64,000 bases of DNA from Chitinophaga ginsengisegetis (GCF_900168065.1 NZ_FUZZ01000002.1:310001-374000), one strand, 5' to 3'. Counted from the stretch's first letter, positions 37,342 through 48,300 are shown. A program made the numbers and translations. The notes: generated by a model not told the origin, from the sequence alone.

Positions 37342-37722
37342 CTATACCTTTTCAGCCGCTATAAAAACGAGGAATGCCACCTTTAACCGCTCGTACTCCT
37401 GCATCATTCCTTCCATATCATTTTTCAGCACCGCATACGGATGAGGCGCAGGCACGCCCGCCGGCTGCTTATTCAGCCAGTCGAGCTGCTCCCCTATCTC
37501 ATGCCGCAACAGGACCAACGACTCTTCCCGGTCCAGCATAGTGAGCTGAAACTCCTCTGCCTCCTCAATGAACGACCGCCGCGTTGTTTCTTTCAACGCT
37601 GCCGCCAGCCGGTTGATCAGCGAGGCATTATCTTCCCTTAAGGCTTTCAGGGTCCTGATCCAGTTGCTGCATGCTTCCCGGTAGGCAGCAATAGCTGTTT
37701 CAGTCAGAGGTTCATAAGACAT
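37342..37722 (-). CDS. Small helical protein of unknown function
   Basis: 126 residues, with no signal peptide. It is predicted to be all helical, with heptad-like stretches (SLINRLAAALKETTRRSF, SLVLLRHEIGEQLDWLNK) and many charged residues. I do not recognise the family. It ends 3 bases from the convergent REC-CRP gene and follows another unknown helical protein gene by 11 bases, so the two are likely cotranscribed and may act together. Confidence 0.65.
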   Translation of the reverse strand: MSYEPLTETAIAAYREACSNWIRTLKALREDNASLINRLAAALKETTRRSFIEEAEEFQLTMLDREESLVLLRHEIGEQLDWLNKQPAGVPAPHPYAVLKNDMEGMMQEYERLKVAFLVFIAAEKV

Positions 37723-37733
37723 ATTGATAGTTG

Positions 37734-38429
37734 CTAATTATAATAGGTTTGCTGCATATGCAGATTCTTATCCGCTCCCCATTTCTTCAATAGCTGACAT
37801 AGATGTTGCTGGTGATGATTCATCTGCCGGATGTTTGACATTAATTCCATCATCTGGCGGAGATATTGTTCGCCTGGTAAATAGTTTTCCTTTCTTGCCA
37901 CATCTTCCAGTACAGACAACATGCTTTTGCTTTGCAAAACAAATTCCTTTACTACCCTGTATAGTTTAGAGATGTGTTCCTGTCCGGGTTCCACCACCGG
38001 CTCCCGTTTTTTTGATTTTCCGGCCGGCTGCAATTCCTGCTTCATATTGCGCAGGATCACATTGTGATAGATGGATGCCTCCCTGTAAAAATGAATGATG
38101 AGATCACTGAAATCCAGGTATAAGCCCGGCAAATTACCGGCAGCCGCCTGTACCTGCGTATAAAATTCTTCCAGCTTTACCAGCACCTGCGCCGTTTCCG
38201 GTGCTGCCTTTTCGGCGATACAGCGCTGTATTTCTTCAGCATACCGGTCGTTGTTCCCCGGCATGCCCAGCTGCATATCCAATAATGCTTTCACACCGGC
38301 ATGACGTCCGTATTGCCTGAAAATATGATTCCCATACTTACGTAAATGCCTGATGGGAAAAAAGAGGAAACCTTCACAAAATTTCCGCTGACGGGATGTA
38401 GGAGTTAATCCGCTGAACATGATTTGCAT
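37734..38429 (-). CDS. Helical protein of unknown function
   Basis: About 231 residues from the ATG at 38427-38429 (MQIMFSGLTPTSRQRK); ATG 38418-38420 is also possible. An in-frame extension to 38576 looks unlike protein and would cover the promoter region, where TACTTTTA at 38446-38453 is a 7/8 match to the -7 box. The protein is basic at the N-terminus and helical after it, with a His-rich MNHHQQHLCQLLKK near the end. No domain is recognised. Position after the ArnT-type gene and before the small helical gene suggests one unit. Confidence 0.65.
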   Translation of the reverse strand: MQIMFSGLTPTSRQRKFCEGFLFFPIRHLRKYGNHIFRQYGRHAGVKALLDMQLGMPGNNDRYAEEIQRCIAEKAAPETAQVLVKLEEFYTQVQAAAGNLPGLYLDFSDLIIHFYREASIYHNVILRNMKQELQPAGKSKKREPVVEPGQEHISKLYRVVKEFVLQSKSMLSVLEDVARKENYLPGEQYLRQMMELMSNIRQMNHHQQHLCQLLKKWGADKNLHMQQTYYN

Positions 38430-38607
38430 TTTTTTTAACAGTAGGTAAAAGTACCACCGCTGATAGAACGGTGATACCTTCTCGAACAGCACATCTTCAC
38501 TTTTATTTACGCCAAGGAATCCAGGTGGATGTCCAAATGCTGATGTAAAACTAAGCCGGAATGCATTGCTGAACAATGACGGGCATTACTCCTTCCGTTG
38601 ACTGTCA

Positions 38608-40131
38608 TCATTCTTTCGGATGACCGGCGTCATTACCCCGCTGCGGAGGCTGATAGTTCATACAGCGGAAAACGAGGAATTTCCTTACTACGCGGCCCTG
38701 GCGGGTAACAACAATAGGGGGCAGCGACCGCACCGAACTAAAGAACGGCGACAGCTCTTCTTCCACAAACTCCTGTTCATCCACATCATCGTTTACGTCG
38801 GTCAATGAATTGATAAACAGGGCATTTTTTCCTTTTAATGCATTGATATCGGTGCCTATAAAATCAAACTGCAGGGCATTTTCACCAATAATATTACGGG
38901 AGTATACCATGCGCCCCAGGTAAAGATTGAGCATGGCACTGGTTTTATAATCATCTGCAGAGAAAATAAAATCATCAGGGTATTCTTCAGACAATGTTTT
39001 TACACCGTCGCCCAGCCCTTTCCAGCCAATCATCGTATCATCTGAATGAATAGGTACCGGATAGAAAATGATCTCTACAGCCAGCGCCAGGTGTATTACC
39101 AATGAGCAAATCCACTGCCAGCGTACATATTTAAACGTGATCCAGGTGCTGATCCATATAATGCCCGTAATATAGGCAGGCATCATCCAGTTGATCTTTA
39201 CCCAGTAGATAGGAGAAATCAGGAAGAAAATGCCAAAAACGGGGATAAAAAAGCATAACAGGAAAAGCTGCCGGGCAGAGATCCGGCCAATATGCCATCC
39301 GTATTTGCGGACCAGCTTATACACATAATACAGCAATGCAAAGAATAATACCGGCAACAGGATGGCCGCCTGGTGACCAATAACACCGAAAAAATCCAGC
39401 GGCCGGAATTCCACGCCCCCTACCCGGTCGGATGACTGGAACCGGAAAGAGGCAAAGTCGTTATCCACATTCCAGATCACTACCGGCAAAATGGTGATAC
39501 AGAAAACCACGATACTGGCAAAGAACCAGGGCGACCACAAATACCGGCGGTGCTCCCTGGACAGCAACAGGTAAAGCACGGCGCCCGCCGGCAGGAAAAT
39601 AGCCGTATACTTGCTGTCGAATGCCAGTCCCATTGCAATACCCGCCCATATCCAATATGCTTTACGCTGCTCAAATACCGCCCTGTACATAGCAATCAGC
39701 GATAATGTCCAGAACAGCAGCAAAGGCACGTCGGGCGTGGATACCAGTGATAAGATGGTGATCATCAGCGTAGCGCCCAGCAACAGCAGGCTATTCCAGG
39801 CTCGTTCCCGGGGAAGGAAGCATGCCGACAAGCGATAAAAAGCCAGCAGGGTACCGATGGTTACGAGGGTATCTGCCAGCTTGATCACAAATACATGCCG
39901 GCCCAATAAATCGGTAAAAGCACGCAGGATCCATGCTATTGCCGGAGGGTGGTCGAAATATGACAGGGCGAAGTGTTGTCCGTAGAAATAATAATAGGCA
40001 TCCTGGGGCATAGCTCCCATGATCCCTGTAAATGAAAATCTCATCAACACAATAATCCCGATGGCAACAGCCACCCACTTATTTGCTGTGATATAGGCCA
40101 TGAAACGATTACTCCCCGATAGATCCCGCAT
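38608..40131 (-). CDS. ArnT/PMT-like membrane glycosyltransferase (GT39/GT83 type)
   Basis: A 507-residue membrane protein with about 11 hydrophobic helices. The first periplasmic loop has PQDAYYYFYGQHFALSYFDHPP, with the Asp and the DHPP motif typical of lipid-linked-sugar transferases (PMT_2 domain). After the last helix is a soluble C-terminal region (about 375-500). Such enzymes move a sugar from an undecaprenyl or dolichyl-type carrier to lipid A, glycan or protein on the periplasmic face. The acceptor is unknown. Starts at 40131 or 40101 are both possible. Confidence 0.88.
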   Translation of the reverse strand: MRDLSGSNRFMAYITANKWVAVAIGIIVLMRFSFTGIMGAMPQDAYYYFYGQHFALSYFDHPPAIAWILRAFTDLLGRHVFVIKLADTLVTIGTLLAFYRLSACFLPRERAWNSLLLLGATLMITILSLVSTPDVPLLLFWTLSLIAMYRAVFEQRKAYWIWAGIAMGLAFDSKYTAIFLPAGAVLYLLLSREHRRYLWSPWFFASIVVFCITILPVVIWNVDNDFASFRFQSSDRVGGVEFRPLDFFGVIGHQAAILLPVLFFALLYYVYKLVRKYGWHIGRISARQLFLLCFFIPVFGIFFLISPIYWVKINWMMPAYITGIIWISTWITFKYVRWQWICSLVIHLALAVEIIFYPVPIHSDDTMIGWKGLGDGVKTLSEEYPDDFIFSADDYKTSAMLNLYLGRMVYSRNIIGENALQFDFIGTDINALKGKNALFINSLTDVNDDVDEQEFVEEELSPFFSSVRSLPPIVVTRQGRVVRKFLVFRCMNYQPPQRGNDAGHPKE

Positions 40132-40531
40132 ATGTTAGGCTGACAGTTGTGATAGTGTGATCAGAGTCGTTCCTTCCACAATCTCTGTGCCGCTTGGTAA
40201 TTTTATACCAGTTGCTTAACTATAATTAACACTACTGCACTGGTTATGTTCAGCCTCAAACAGCGGCTAATCCGCGTTCAGGCGTAAGGGTAATGCCGTC
40301 TGTTGTTTCAACTACCGGAAGAAATCGCGCGTGGTGGCCAACTTCCTTCCAGCCGGGCGGTGAGGTAAGTGATGTACATTTTCAGGCGGGAAGAGTAGAA
40401 ATTCCGCATCAGACCGTCCTATCACCCGTCGGGCAAATCAATCTTTAAAGATGATAAAAAATTATGAATTACAAATCCTTAATTCATAATTCGTAAATTT
40501 AACAGACCTCCTTTCACCAAAACAACCCTGC
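40132..40531. other. 400-base divergent intergenic region
   Basis: The region lies between the ArnT-type gene (minus) and the P-type ATPase gene (plus). It has no convincing reading frame. Seen in it are a small hairpin-like TGGTAATTTTATACCA near 40197 and the 12-bp inverted repeat listed separately. No exact TAnnTTTG was found; TAAATTTA at 40494-40501 is a 7/8 match on the plus strand. Confidence 0.5.
40460..40491 (-). terminator. AT-rich stem-loop with T-run on the minus strand
   Basis: AATTATGAATTA (40460-40471) and its exact reverse complement (40480-40491) form a 12-bp stem with an 8-base loop. Read on the minus strand it is followed by a run of T (40455-40461), like an intrinsic terminator, although no minus-strand gene lies to its right. 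It could block antisense transcription from the ATPase gene. Confidence 0.35.
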
Positions 40532-43033
40532 ATGGCTGGACAGATCAATTTACCGGAGCATATCAAAGGTTTGGATGAAGCAGCTGTTACTGCTTCAAGA
40601 GAACAACATGGCAGCAATACCCCTCCGGAACCTGTTACCAGTCCACTGAAGGCCGTATTGAAAGAAATCACGGAAGAGCCCATGCTGGTATTACTCATAG
40701 CAGTAACCGCCATTTATTTTGTGATGGGAGAACTGGGCGAGGCGTATTTCATGCTGGCTGCCATTGCATTGGTATCGGGTATTTCGTTTTACCAGGATAG
40801 CCGCAGCCGTAAAGCGCTGGAAGCGCTGGAGAAAATGAATGAGCCACTCAGCACGGTTATCCGCAGCGGGGAACTGAAAAGTATCCCTACCAGCGAAATT
40901 GTGAAGGGAGATATGATGCTGGTGTCCGAAGGTAATACGATCAATGCCGATGGCATCATTGTACATAGCAATGACTTTTCTGTCAACGAATCGGCCCTCA
41001 CCGGCGAAGCCTACGCCGTATTCAAACAAAGCGACAGTGAAGACAATAAAGTGTACAGCGGCACCGTAGTAGTGTCCGGACTCGCTATCTGTGAAGTACA
41101 GGACATAGGCGCGCAAACAAAAATCGGCCAGCTGGGAGAAGCCATCCTCAATATCAAAGAAGAAATAACGCCACTGCAACAACAGATCCGGCAGTTTGTA
41201 AAATGGATGGCCGTAGCCGGTGTGATCGTTTTCCTGGGAGTATGGCTGTTTAATTACATCCGCAGCGGGAGCCTTACCGACAGCCTGCTGAAAGGGCTAA
41301 CGCTGGCCATGTCTATTTTACCCGAAGAAATACCGGTGGCCTTCACCACCTTTATGGCACTGGGTTCCAGGCGACTGATGCAGATGGGGATTATTGTAAA
41401 AAGGATCCGTACCGTGGAAGCATTAGGCAGCGCCACCGTTATCTGCACCGATAAAACAGGTACCATTACTGAAAATAAAATGAGCCTGCAGGCGGTGTAT
41501 AACGGCGCCGACTACACGATATATGAAGCCGGTCACTTTCCGCCAGCGCTGATCACCAGCGCCATGTGGGCCAGTGAGCCGGTACCGTTTGATCCGATGG
41601 AGAAAACACTGCACCGGCTATACGAAGAAATGACGCCGGTGGATGAACGCACCAATTACACAATGGTGCATGAATATCCACTGGAAGGCAAGCCTCCCAT
41701 GATGACGCATATTTTTGAGAACGCAGCGGGCAAACGCATCGTGGCAGCGAAAGGAGCGCCGGAAGCGATACTACAGGTTTCCCATCTCCCGGAAAAAGAA
41801 AAACAAACGATCCTCGACCAGGTAAATATACTGGCAGCAAAAGGCTACCGGGTACTGGGAGTAGCCACTTCGGATTTTATCGGTACCAACTACCCCGCCA
41901 CGCAACAGGAGCTGCCGTTTGTTTTTGTGGGTTTGCTGGCCTTCTACGATCCTCCCAAAAGCAATATCAGAAAGGTATTCCAACAATTTTACCAGGCGGG
42001 TATTAAGGTAAAGATCATTACCGGCGACAACGCCGTTACCACCCGCGCCATTGCACAACAGGCCGGGTTACAGCAGGCAGATGAAGCAGTAAACGGTGAT
42101 ACCCTGATGCAGATGAACGAAAACAAGATGCAGCAAACCTTACAGTCCGTCAACATTTTTACACGCATGTTCCCCGAAGCAAAACTGGCCGCCATCAATG
42201 CCTTGAAAGCCGACAATGAAGTGGTGGCCATGACCGGCGACGGCGTGAATGATGGTCCTGCGCTGAAGGCCGCTCATATTGGCATTGCAATGGGCAAAAA
42301 AGGAACGGAGATCGCCAAACAGGCCGCAGCGCTGATCCTGGTGAATGATGATCTCAGCAACATGGTGGATGCCATTGCAATGGGACGGAGAATTTATACC
42401 AATATAAAAAAGGCGGTACAGTATATCATCTCTATTCACATCCCGATTATCCTTACCGTATCTTTGCCACTGTTTCTCGGCTGGATCTATCCCAATATAT
42501 TTACGCCCGTGCATGTGATCTTCCTGGAAGTAATTATGGGCCCTACCTGTTCTATCGTATATGAAAATGAACCGATGGAAGAAAATGCCATGTTACAACC
42601 ACCCCGGCCTATTACACAAACCTTTCTCTCTTTCCGGGAAATGAATATCAGCATCCTGCAGGGACTGATCATCACGGCAGGTGTACTAACGGCCTACCAG
42701 TGGAGCGTAGCAAGGGATTCGGGGGAAGTGCTCACCCGCAGCATGGTGTTCACTACGCTGGTTCTCGCAAATATTTTTCTTACCTTGGTGAACCGTTCAT
42801 TCTATTACTCCTTTATACACAGCATGCGCAACCGGAACAAACTGATGGTGGGCGTAATTGGTATCACCCTGTTGTTGCTGGCAGCCATGTTATATATTCC
42901 GCCGGTGGCGCGGTTCTTCAGTATTACCGGTCTTTCTGTATATGAACTGCTGCTGTGCACCGCCATCAGCGCAGCATCGGTATTATGGTTTGAAATATGG
43001 AAACTGGGGAAGAGAAAATTTCAGCGCAATTAA
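40532..43033 (+). CDS. Cation-translocating P-type ATPase (P2, calcium-pump-like)
   Basis: 833 residues. The N-terminal cation-ATPase domain is followed by the actuator domain with TGE at 157-159, M4 with SILPEEIPVAF, phosphorylated D307 in CTDKTGT, and nucleotide-binding KGAPEA. The hinge motif is MTGDGVNDGPALKAAHIGIAMG, and a C-terminal helix bundle ends the protein. PEEIP in M4 and an acidic M6 (FLEVIMGPTCSIVYENEP) place it with P2-type pumps for Ca2+ or Mn2+; the ion is inferred. It is the first gene of a run with a hydroxyacid dehydrogenase (12-base gap) and a thiolase. Confidence 0.92.
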   Translation: MAGQINLPEHIKGLDEAAVTASREQHGSNTPPEPVTSPLKAVLKEITEEPMLVLLIAVTAIYFVMGELGEAYFMLAAIALVSGISFYQDSRSRKALEALEKMNEPLSTVIRSGELKSIPTSEIVKGDMMLVSEGNTINADGIIVHSNDFSVNESALTGEAYAVFKQSDSEDNKVYSGTVVVSGLAICEVQDIGAQTKIGQLGEAILNIKEEITPLQQQIRQFVKWMAVAGVIVFLGVWLFNYIRSGSLTDSLLKGLTLAMSILPEEIPVAFTTFMALGSRRLMQMGIIVKRIRTVEALGSATVICTDKTGTITENKMSLQAVYNGADYTIYEAGHFPPALITSAMWASEPVPFDPMEKTLHRLYEEMTPVDERTNYTMVHEYPLEGKPPMMTHIFENAAGKRIVAAKGAPEAILQVSHLPEKEKQTILDQVNILAAKGYRVLGVATSDFIGTNYPATQQELPFVFVGLLAFYDPPKSNIRKVFQQFYQAGIKVKIITGDNAVTTRAIAQQAGLQQADEAVNGDTLMQMNENKMQQTLQSVNIFTRMFPEAKLAAINALKADNEVVAMTGDGVNDGPALKAAHIGIAMGKKGTEIAKQAAALILVNDDLSNMVDAIAMGRRIYTNIKKAVQYIISIHIPIILTVSLPLFLGWIYPNIFTPVHVIFLEVIMGPTCSIVYENEPMEENAMLQPPRPITQTFLSFREMNISILQGLIITAGVLTAYQWSVARDSGEVLTRSMVFTTLVLANIFLTLVNRSFYYSFIHSMRNRNKLMVGVIGITLLLLAAMLYIPPVARFFSITGLSVYELLLCTAISAASVLWFEIWKLGKRKFQRN

Positions 43034-43045
43034 ACTGATGATATT

Positions 43046-44020
43046 ATGAAGGTATTCACAACAAGGGTTATTCCGGAAGAAGGGTTATCACTCCTGCAAC
43101 GTGCAGGCTTTACCGTTACACAGTGGTCGGAAGAAAAAGAAATGACGCCCGCACAAAGAGTACAATATTGCAAAGACAGTGATGCCCTGCTTTTTGCCGG
43201 TGGCGAAAAACTGGACCGGGCATTTTTGGAACAATGCCGCCACCTGAAAGTGATCAGTCTTTTATCCGTAGGATACGATAACGTAGATCTGAAAGCGGCT
43301 ACAGAACTGGGATTACAGATCACTAACACGCCTGGCGTATTAAGTAACGCCACCGCCGATACCGCCTTTTTACTGATGTTATCCGTAGCACGAAAGGCAT
43401 TCTATCAACATAAAAGGATTTTAAAAGGCGAATGGGGATTCTCTACTCCTACCGCCAATCTCGGCACCGATATAGAAGGAAAAACACTGGGCATATGGGG
43501 ACTCGGCAACATAGGTACGGTAATGGCTAAACGCTGCAAGGCTGCTTTTGGTATGAAAATCATTTACTGCAACCGCCATCGCAACGAAGCCGCTGAAAAA
43601 GAGCTGGACGCCACCTTTGTTACCTTTGATGAGTTGCTGCAACAAAGCGATGTTATCAGCATACACACCTCTCTTACACCTGAAACAAAAGAAAAGTTTA
43701 ATAAAGAAGCCTTCCGTAAAATGAAGCCCACCGCCATTTTCATCAATGCAGCACGCGGAGGCATCCACAATGAAACAGATCTCATTGCCGCTTTACAGGA
43801 AGGGCAAATATGGGGCGCCGGGCTGGATGTTACCAATCCGGAACCCATGCACCCGGACAATCCGCTGCTGGAAATGCCTACCGTAGCAGTACTGCCGCAT
43901 ATTGGCTCGGCCACACTGGAAACCCGCAACGCCATGTCCAGGATTGCTGCTCAGAATGTAATTGCTGCCTTAACCGGCCAACCTGTGCCCAACCCGGTGA
44001 ATCATATTTATGACCTGTAA
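43046..44020 (+). CDS. D-isomer-specific 2-hydroxyacid dehydrogenase (glyoxylate/hydroxypyruvate reductase-like)
   Basis: 324 residues with the two-domain fold. The nucleotide motif is GLGNIG at 152-157, and the catalytic residues are R237 (NAARGG), E266 (NPEPM) and H285 (LPHIGSAT). CNRHRN after the second strand suggests NADP(H) preference. It reduces a 2-keto acid such as glyoxylate or hydroxypyruvate to the D-hydroxyacid; the substrate cannot be told. The gene starts 12 bases after the ATPase gene. Confidence 0.92.
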   Translation: MKVFTTRVIPEEGLSLLQRAGFTVTQWSEEKEMTPAQRVQYCKDSDALLFAGGEKLDRAFLEQCRHLKVISLLSVGYDNVDLKAATELGLQITNTPGVLSNATADTAFLLMLSVARKAFYQHKRILKGEWGFSTPTANLGTDIEGKTLGIWGLGNIGTVMAKRCKAAFGMKIIYCNRHRNEAAEKELDATFVTFDELLQQSDVISIHTSLTPETKEKFNKEAFRKMKPTAIFINAARGGIHNETDLIAALQEGQIWGAGLDVTNPEPMHPDNPLLEMPTVAVLPHIGSATLETRNAMSRIAAQNVIAALTGQPVPNPVNHIYDL

Positions 44021-44072
44021 ACAAGTACCATCGGGCTGATATATTCCTTAACTTTAGTTAAAGCACAGCAGC

Positions 44073-45335
44073 ATGAAAAAGGTCGCTATCATCGGCGGAT
44101 TACGTATCCCTTTCGTAAGATCCTTTAAAGAGTACAATCATATCAGCAACCAGGAAATGTTAACCACTGTATTGAGCGCATTGGTGGACAAATACCAGCT
44201 TTCCGGAAAACGGCTGGGAGAAGTGGCGCTGGGCGCATTGCTGAACCGCTCCACCGATTGGAACTTTGCCAGGGAGTGCGTGCTGGGCACCTCGCTGGAT
44301 CCCCATACGCCCGCCTATGGTGTGCTGAGAGCCTGCGGTACCAGCCTGGATACCACTATACAACTCGGCCTCCGCATTGGCTGCGGACAAATAGATACCG
44401 CCATCAGCGGCGGCAGCGATACCAACAGCGATATTCCGTTGCTGTTCCAGCAACAGCTGGCGTGGAAGCTGGCCGATCTGCGGGCCGCAAAAACCTTTTC
44501 CCAACGGCTAAAAATACTGGCCTCTATCCGCCTCAAAGACCTGAAGCCATTATATCCTTCCATCGTGGAACCCAGAACGGGCTTGTCGATGGGGCAACAC
44601 ACCGAAAAAATGGTAAAGGAATGGGGCATTACGCGCGAAGAGCAGGATGCGCTGGCATACCGGAGCCATATGAATGCCGCAAAGGCTTATGAAGAAGGCT
44701 TTTTCAATGACCTCATTATTCCTTATAAAGGTGTGAAAAGAGATACTATTGTGCGGGCCGATACCACACCGGAGAAACTGGCTGCATTGAAGCCGGCTTT
44801 CGATTTCAGCGGCAAGGGCTCCCTGACAGCAGGTAACAGCACTTTGTATACCGACGGCGCAGCCGCTTTGCTGATGGCCTCCGAAGAGTTTGCGCAGCAA
44901 CAGAACTGGCCCGTGCTGGCCCATCTTGTAGATGCGGAAACCGCCGCCGTGGATTATGTAAACGGCGAAGGATTGCTAATGGCGCCTACCTACGCCGTGG
45001 CGCGTATGCTGAAACGCAATCACCTGAAGCTACAAGACTTTGATATCTATGAAATCCATGAAGCCTTCAGCGGGCAGGTACTCTGCACACTGAAGGCATG
45101 GGAAGATGCGGCCTATTGCAAAAAACTCGGCTGGGATACGCCGCTGGGAAGTATCGACCGGGACAAACTAAATACAAAAGGCGGCAGCGTGGCTATTGGC
45201 CATCCCTTTGCGGCCACCGGCGCACGTATAGTAGCGCAAACCGCTAAAATGCTGCAACAGCGCGGCAGCGGCCGGGCGTTAATTTCTATTTGCACCGCCG
45301 GCGGCATGGGCGTAACAGCTATCTTAGAAAGCTAA
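44073..45335 (+). CDS. Thiolase (acetyl-CoA C-acyltransferase, FadI-like)
   Basis: 420 residues. The nucleophile is C88 (VLRACGTSLDT), the His is in the GGSVAIGHPFAATGARI motif and the second Cys is in SICTAGGMGVTAI. The length and motifs match FadI-type 3-ketoacyl-CoA thiolases, which cleave 3-ketoacyl-CoA in beta-oxidation or condense acetyl-CoA in reverse. No hydratase/dehydrogenase partner (FadJ) is adjacent. It starts 52 bases after the hydroxyacid dehydrogenase and converges on the cytochrome lipoprotein gene with 7 bases between the stops. Confidence 0.93.
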   Translation: MKKVAIIGGLRIPFVRSFKEYNHISNQEMLTTVLSALVDKYQLSGKRLGEVALGALLNRSTDWNFARECVLGTSLDPHTPAYGVLRACGTSLDTTIQLGLRIGCGQIDTAISGGSDTNSDIPLLFQQQLAWKLADLRAAKTFSQRLKILASIRLKDLKPLYPSIVEPRTGLSMGQHTEKMVKEWGITREEQDALAYRSHMNAAKAYEEGFFNDLIIPYKGVKRDTIVRADTTPEKLAALKPAFDFSGKGSLTAGNSTLYTDGAAALLMASEEFAQQQNWPVLAHLVDAETAAVDYVNGEGLLMAPTYAVARMLKRNHLKLQDFDIYEIHEAFSGQVLCTLKAWEDAAYCKKLGWDTPLGSIDRDKLNTKGGSVAIGHPFAATGARIVAQTAKMLQQRGSGRALISICTAGGMGVTAILES

Positions 45336-45342
45336 GCACTCC

Positions 45343-48300
45343 CTACTTTTTTAATGATGCCAGGTAGGTAACCAGGTCAACCAGTTCCTGCTGCGACATA
45401 GCTGTAGCGAGGCCGGTGGGCATCAGTGAATGTTCATATGCTTTCCGGGATACAATGGTGCTTTTTTGCAGTTTTACACCCTGACCGCCGGCGGTACGCA
45501 CATCTACTTCCTCTTTTGTTTCTCCGGCAATATAACCCAATACCTGTGAGCCATCTTTTAGCTTAAAGAAATAGCCTTCAAAGCCAAAGCTGATGCCTGC
45601 ATCCGGTTCGATAATGGCATCGTAGATAGCGCTTTTAGTAAGCTTACTGCCAATTTCTGTTAATGCAGGTCCGAAGTTCACGCCGGAATTTCCATCCAGG
45701 TGGCAGGTAGCGCAATAAGTATTAAATACTTTTTTTCCTCCGGAGATGTTGCCCGGCAGGGTCACCAGCTTATCTACGGGCAGCAGGTCGTGGTGTACTG
45801 CTGCAGGCTCATAATGGGCTACGGCTTTGGCTTTGATGTCCTGCCGCCATGCGTGTGTAAGCACCGCCCTGGCTACCGTATCTAAATCGGCGGGGAGCGA
45901 TTTGCCTTCCACCATATTCCACAGATCTTCAAATCCGTCCCATCCGTGACCAAGATTACGCGTGGCCTGTTGTCGTAACGGTAAAGAGTATACGTTGTTG
46001 CGCATCAGTGTAGAAAGCAACGTCCGGCTGGTGCGGTCCTGTGTTTTGCCGACGGCGTTTATCAGTGAGATGGCAGATGCCGAATCCTTTTTTGAAATGG
46101 TTTTTATCACCAGCAGTTGTCCGCCGCTTTGCAGCAGCGCTTTCATCGCGTATCCCTGGAGATCTTCGCGCTTTGAATCCAGCACCATCTGTAAAAGCGT
46201 TTCATTCTGATCGCGGACATGGTACTTTAACACGAGGTCAACAAATTCCATATGCCCTTTGAATGCGGCCAGGCTGTTACGGAGCAGGGCTGCGATGTCC
46301 GGCGTTTTAGGTACTGCTTTCTCATCCAGTTGTATAAATGCCAGTGCATTGATATAGGCTTGCTGCGGATGCTGTCCTTTCAGTAATCCCAGCAGCACGG
46401 GCGTGCTTGCTGCGGTGGGATAGAAATCAAATGCGCGGAAGTAGCGTTTGTTTTGCAGGGGATCTGCATCCGGTTCCAGGATCAAAGCGGCCAGCAACGG
46501 CAGCGCCGCCGGTGTTCTGGCACGCCAGATAATATCATGGTCTGCTTCGGGGTGTTTTGTATTAGGTGGTAATTTCCGCCATTCATTAAAGCAGGCATCC
46601 CAGTTGCCATCTGCTGCAATGCCCAGTGCTTCCAGGTACCACCGGTCATTTCCGTTGTATTGTGCAGCGAGCAATGCCCAGTTGGCAGGCATGTCTTTTT
46701 CATGGCTGTGATGCATGGCCAATAGCAACTGGCGGCGCACTGCAACGGAAGCATCTGTTACCAGCATATTGCCGTAGGATACGCCGGTTTCCCTGGCGGC
46801 GCGGATGGCCGTGATGCGGATATCTTCATCTTTATCTTTCAGGGCCGCCTGCACATAGCCGTTACCGTTAGGCAGCCTGCTGAGCAGCCACAGGGCGCGG
46901 GCCCGGTAGCGGGGGTTGGCGCTGTTATACAGCTCCTGTAGTTCCTTTTCTGCAGCCGCGCCCATGCCGGAGAGTTTTGTCCATGCGAGGTAGCGGGTAC
47001 TGAGATTAGGATTTTTCAATGCGGCAATGGCATCGGCGGCAGTATTGAGCACCGGTGGCTTCACCTTATAGGCGCTACCGGGCGGGGCTATACGAAATAC
47101 ACGGCCCCGGTTCAGGTCGGCTACCTGGTGACCGCCAACGCCGGGATCGTACCAGTCGGCTACAAACAGGGATCCGTCAGGCGCCACGCACACATCAGAT
47201 GGCCTGAACCACTGATCGGAACTGCTTTCCAGGATATTTTCAATAGTTGCCGTATAGCCGGCGCCGTATTTTTTTACGGGATAAGACCTTACCACATTAT
47301 GGCCAGGCTCTCCGTGGATCATCTGGTTACGGAAAGGGGCGGGCAACAGCTCTCCTTCATAGATCACCATACCTGTAGGCGAACCCGAACCCGTTTGCAA
47401 CAGGTTGGGCACTACACCGGGGTCATTGAGGTGCCAGTGCCGGTATGGAATGGAGTCTTCCATATTCATACGGCGGGATGACCAGCCTGCGCCGGTCATC
47501 TCATCCGTATAACCATAGTTGCCATGTTCAAGAATATAGTTGATGCGAACGCCCCTGTTGCCATCGTCGTCGTTATCGCTCTGCCACATGTTACCAAAAG
47601 CATCCACCGCTACTTCGTAGTTGTTACGGAAGTTATGCGCCATTACTTCCAGGTTGCTGCCATCTTCATTACAGCGGAAAATCATTCCCTGGCGATAAGG
47701 CTTCCCTTTGTTGGCGATGAGGTTACCTTCTGCATCCTGGATCACATTTCCATTCTTGTCAAGTATGCTGTCGCCGGCGTTGCCGAAATTGAAATACAGT
47801 TTTCCGTCGGGACCAAAGGTGAATGAATGAATGGCATGATCGTGCTGTACGCCACCGATACCGCGGAACAGCAATTCTTTTTTATCTGCTTTATCATCTC
47901 CGTTGGTATCTGTAAAAATAAAAACGTTCGGACTGCAGGACACAATCACTTTATTTCCCAGCACACAAATACCCAGTGCCGCATTTATGCAGGTATCCTG
48001 GTAAAATACTTTAGCCGTGTCTGCCTTTCCATCTCCGTTCAAATCTTCCAGGATCATAATACGATCACCGGCAGCCTTATAAGGATGCCCCGGATTTAAC
48101 TCATTGCGGTAGTTATAGGCTTCCGTGATCCATACCCGGCCCTTCTCATCGATATCCATATTGGTAGGATTCATGATGCTGGGTTCACTGGCAAACAGGG
48201 TTGTTTCCAAACCGGAAAGCGTTTTTAGTCCATGTACGGCATTTTCAGGCAGTCGTTGCTGCGCTTCCGTTAGTACAGGTGGCGGCGTTGCCGGCTTGTT

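Noticed and set aside
38430..38576. An N-terminal extension of the unknown helical protein
   Set aside because: The added residues do not look like a protein start, and the stretch holds a promoter-like TACTTTTA.
40132..40459. A gene remnant in the 400-base gap
   Set aside because: All frames are broken by stops and no family motif could be read.
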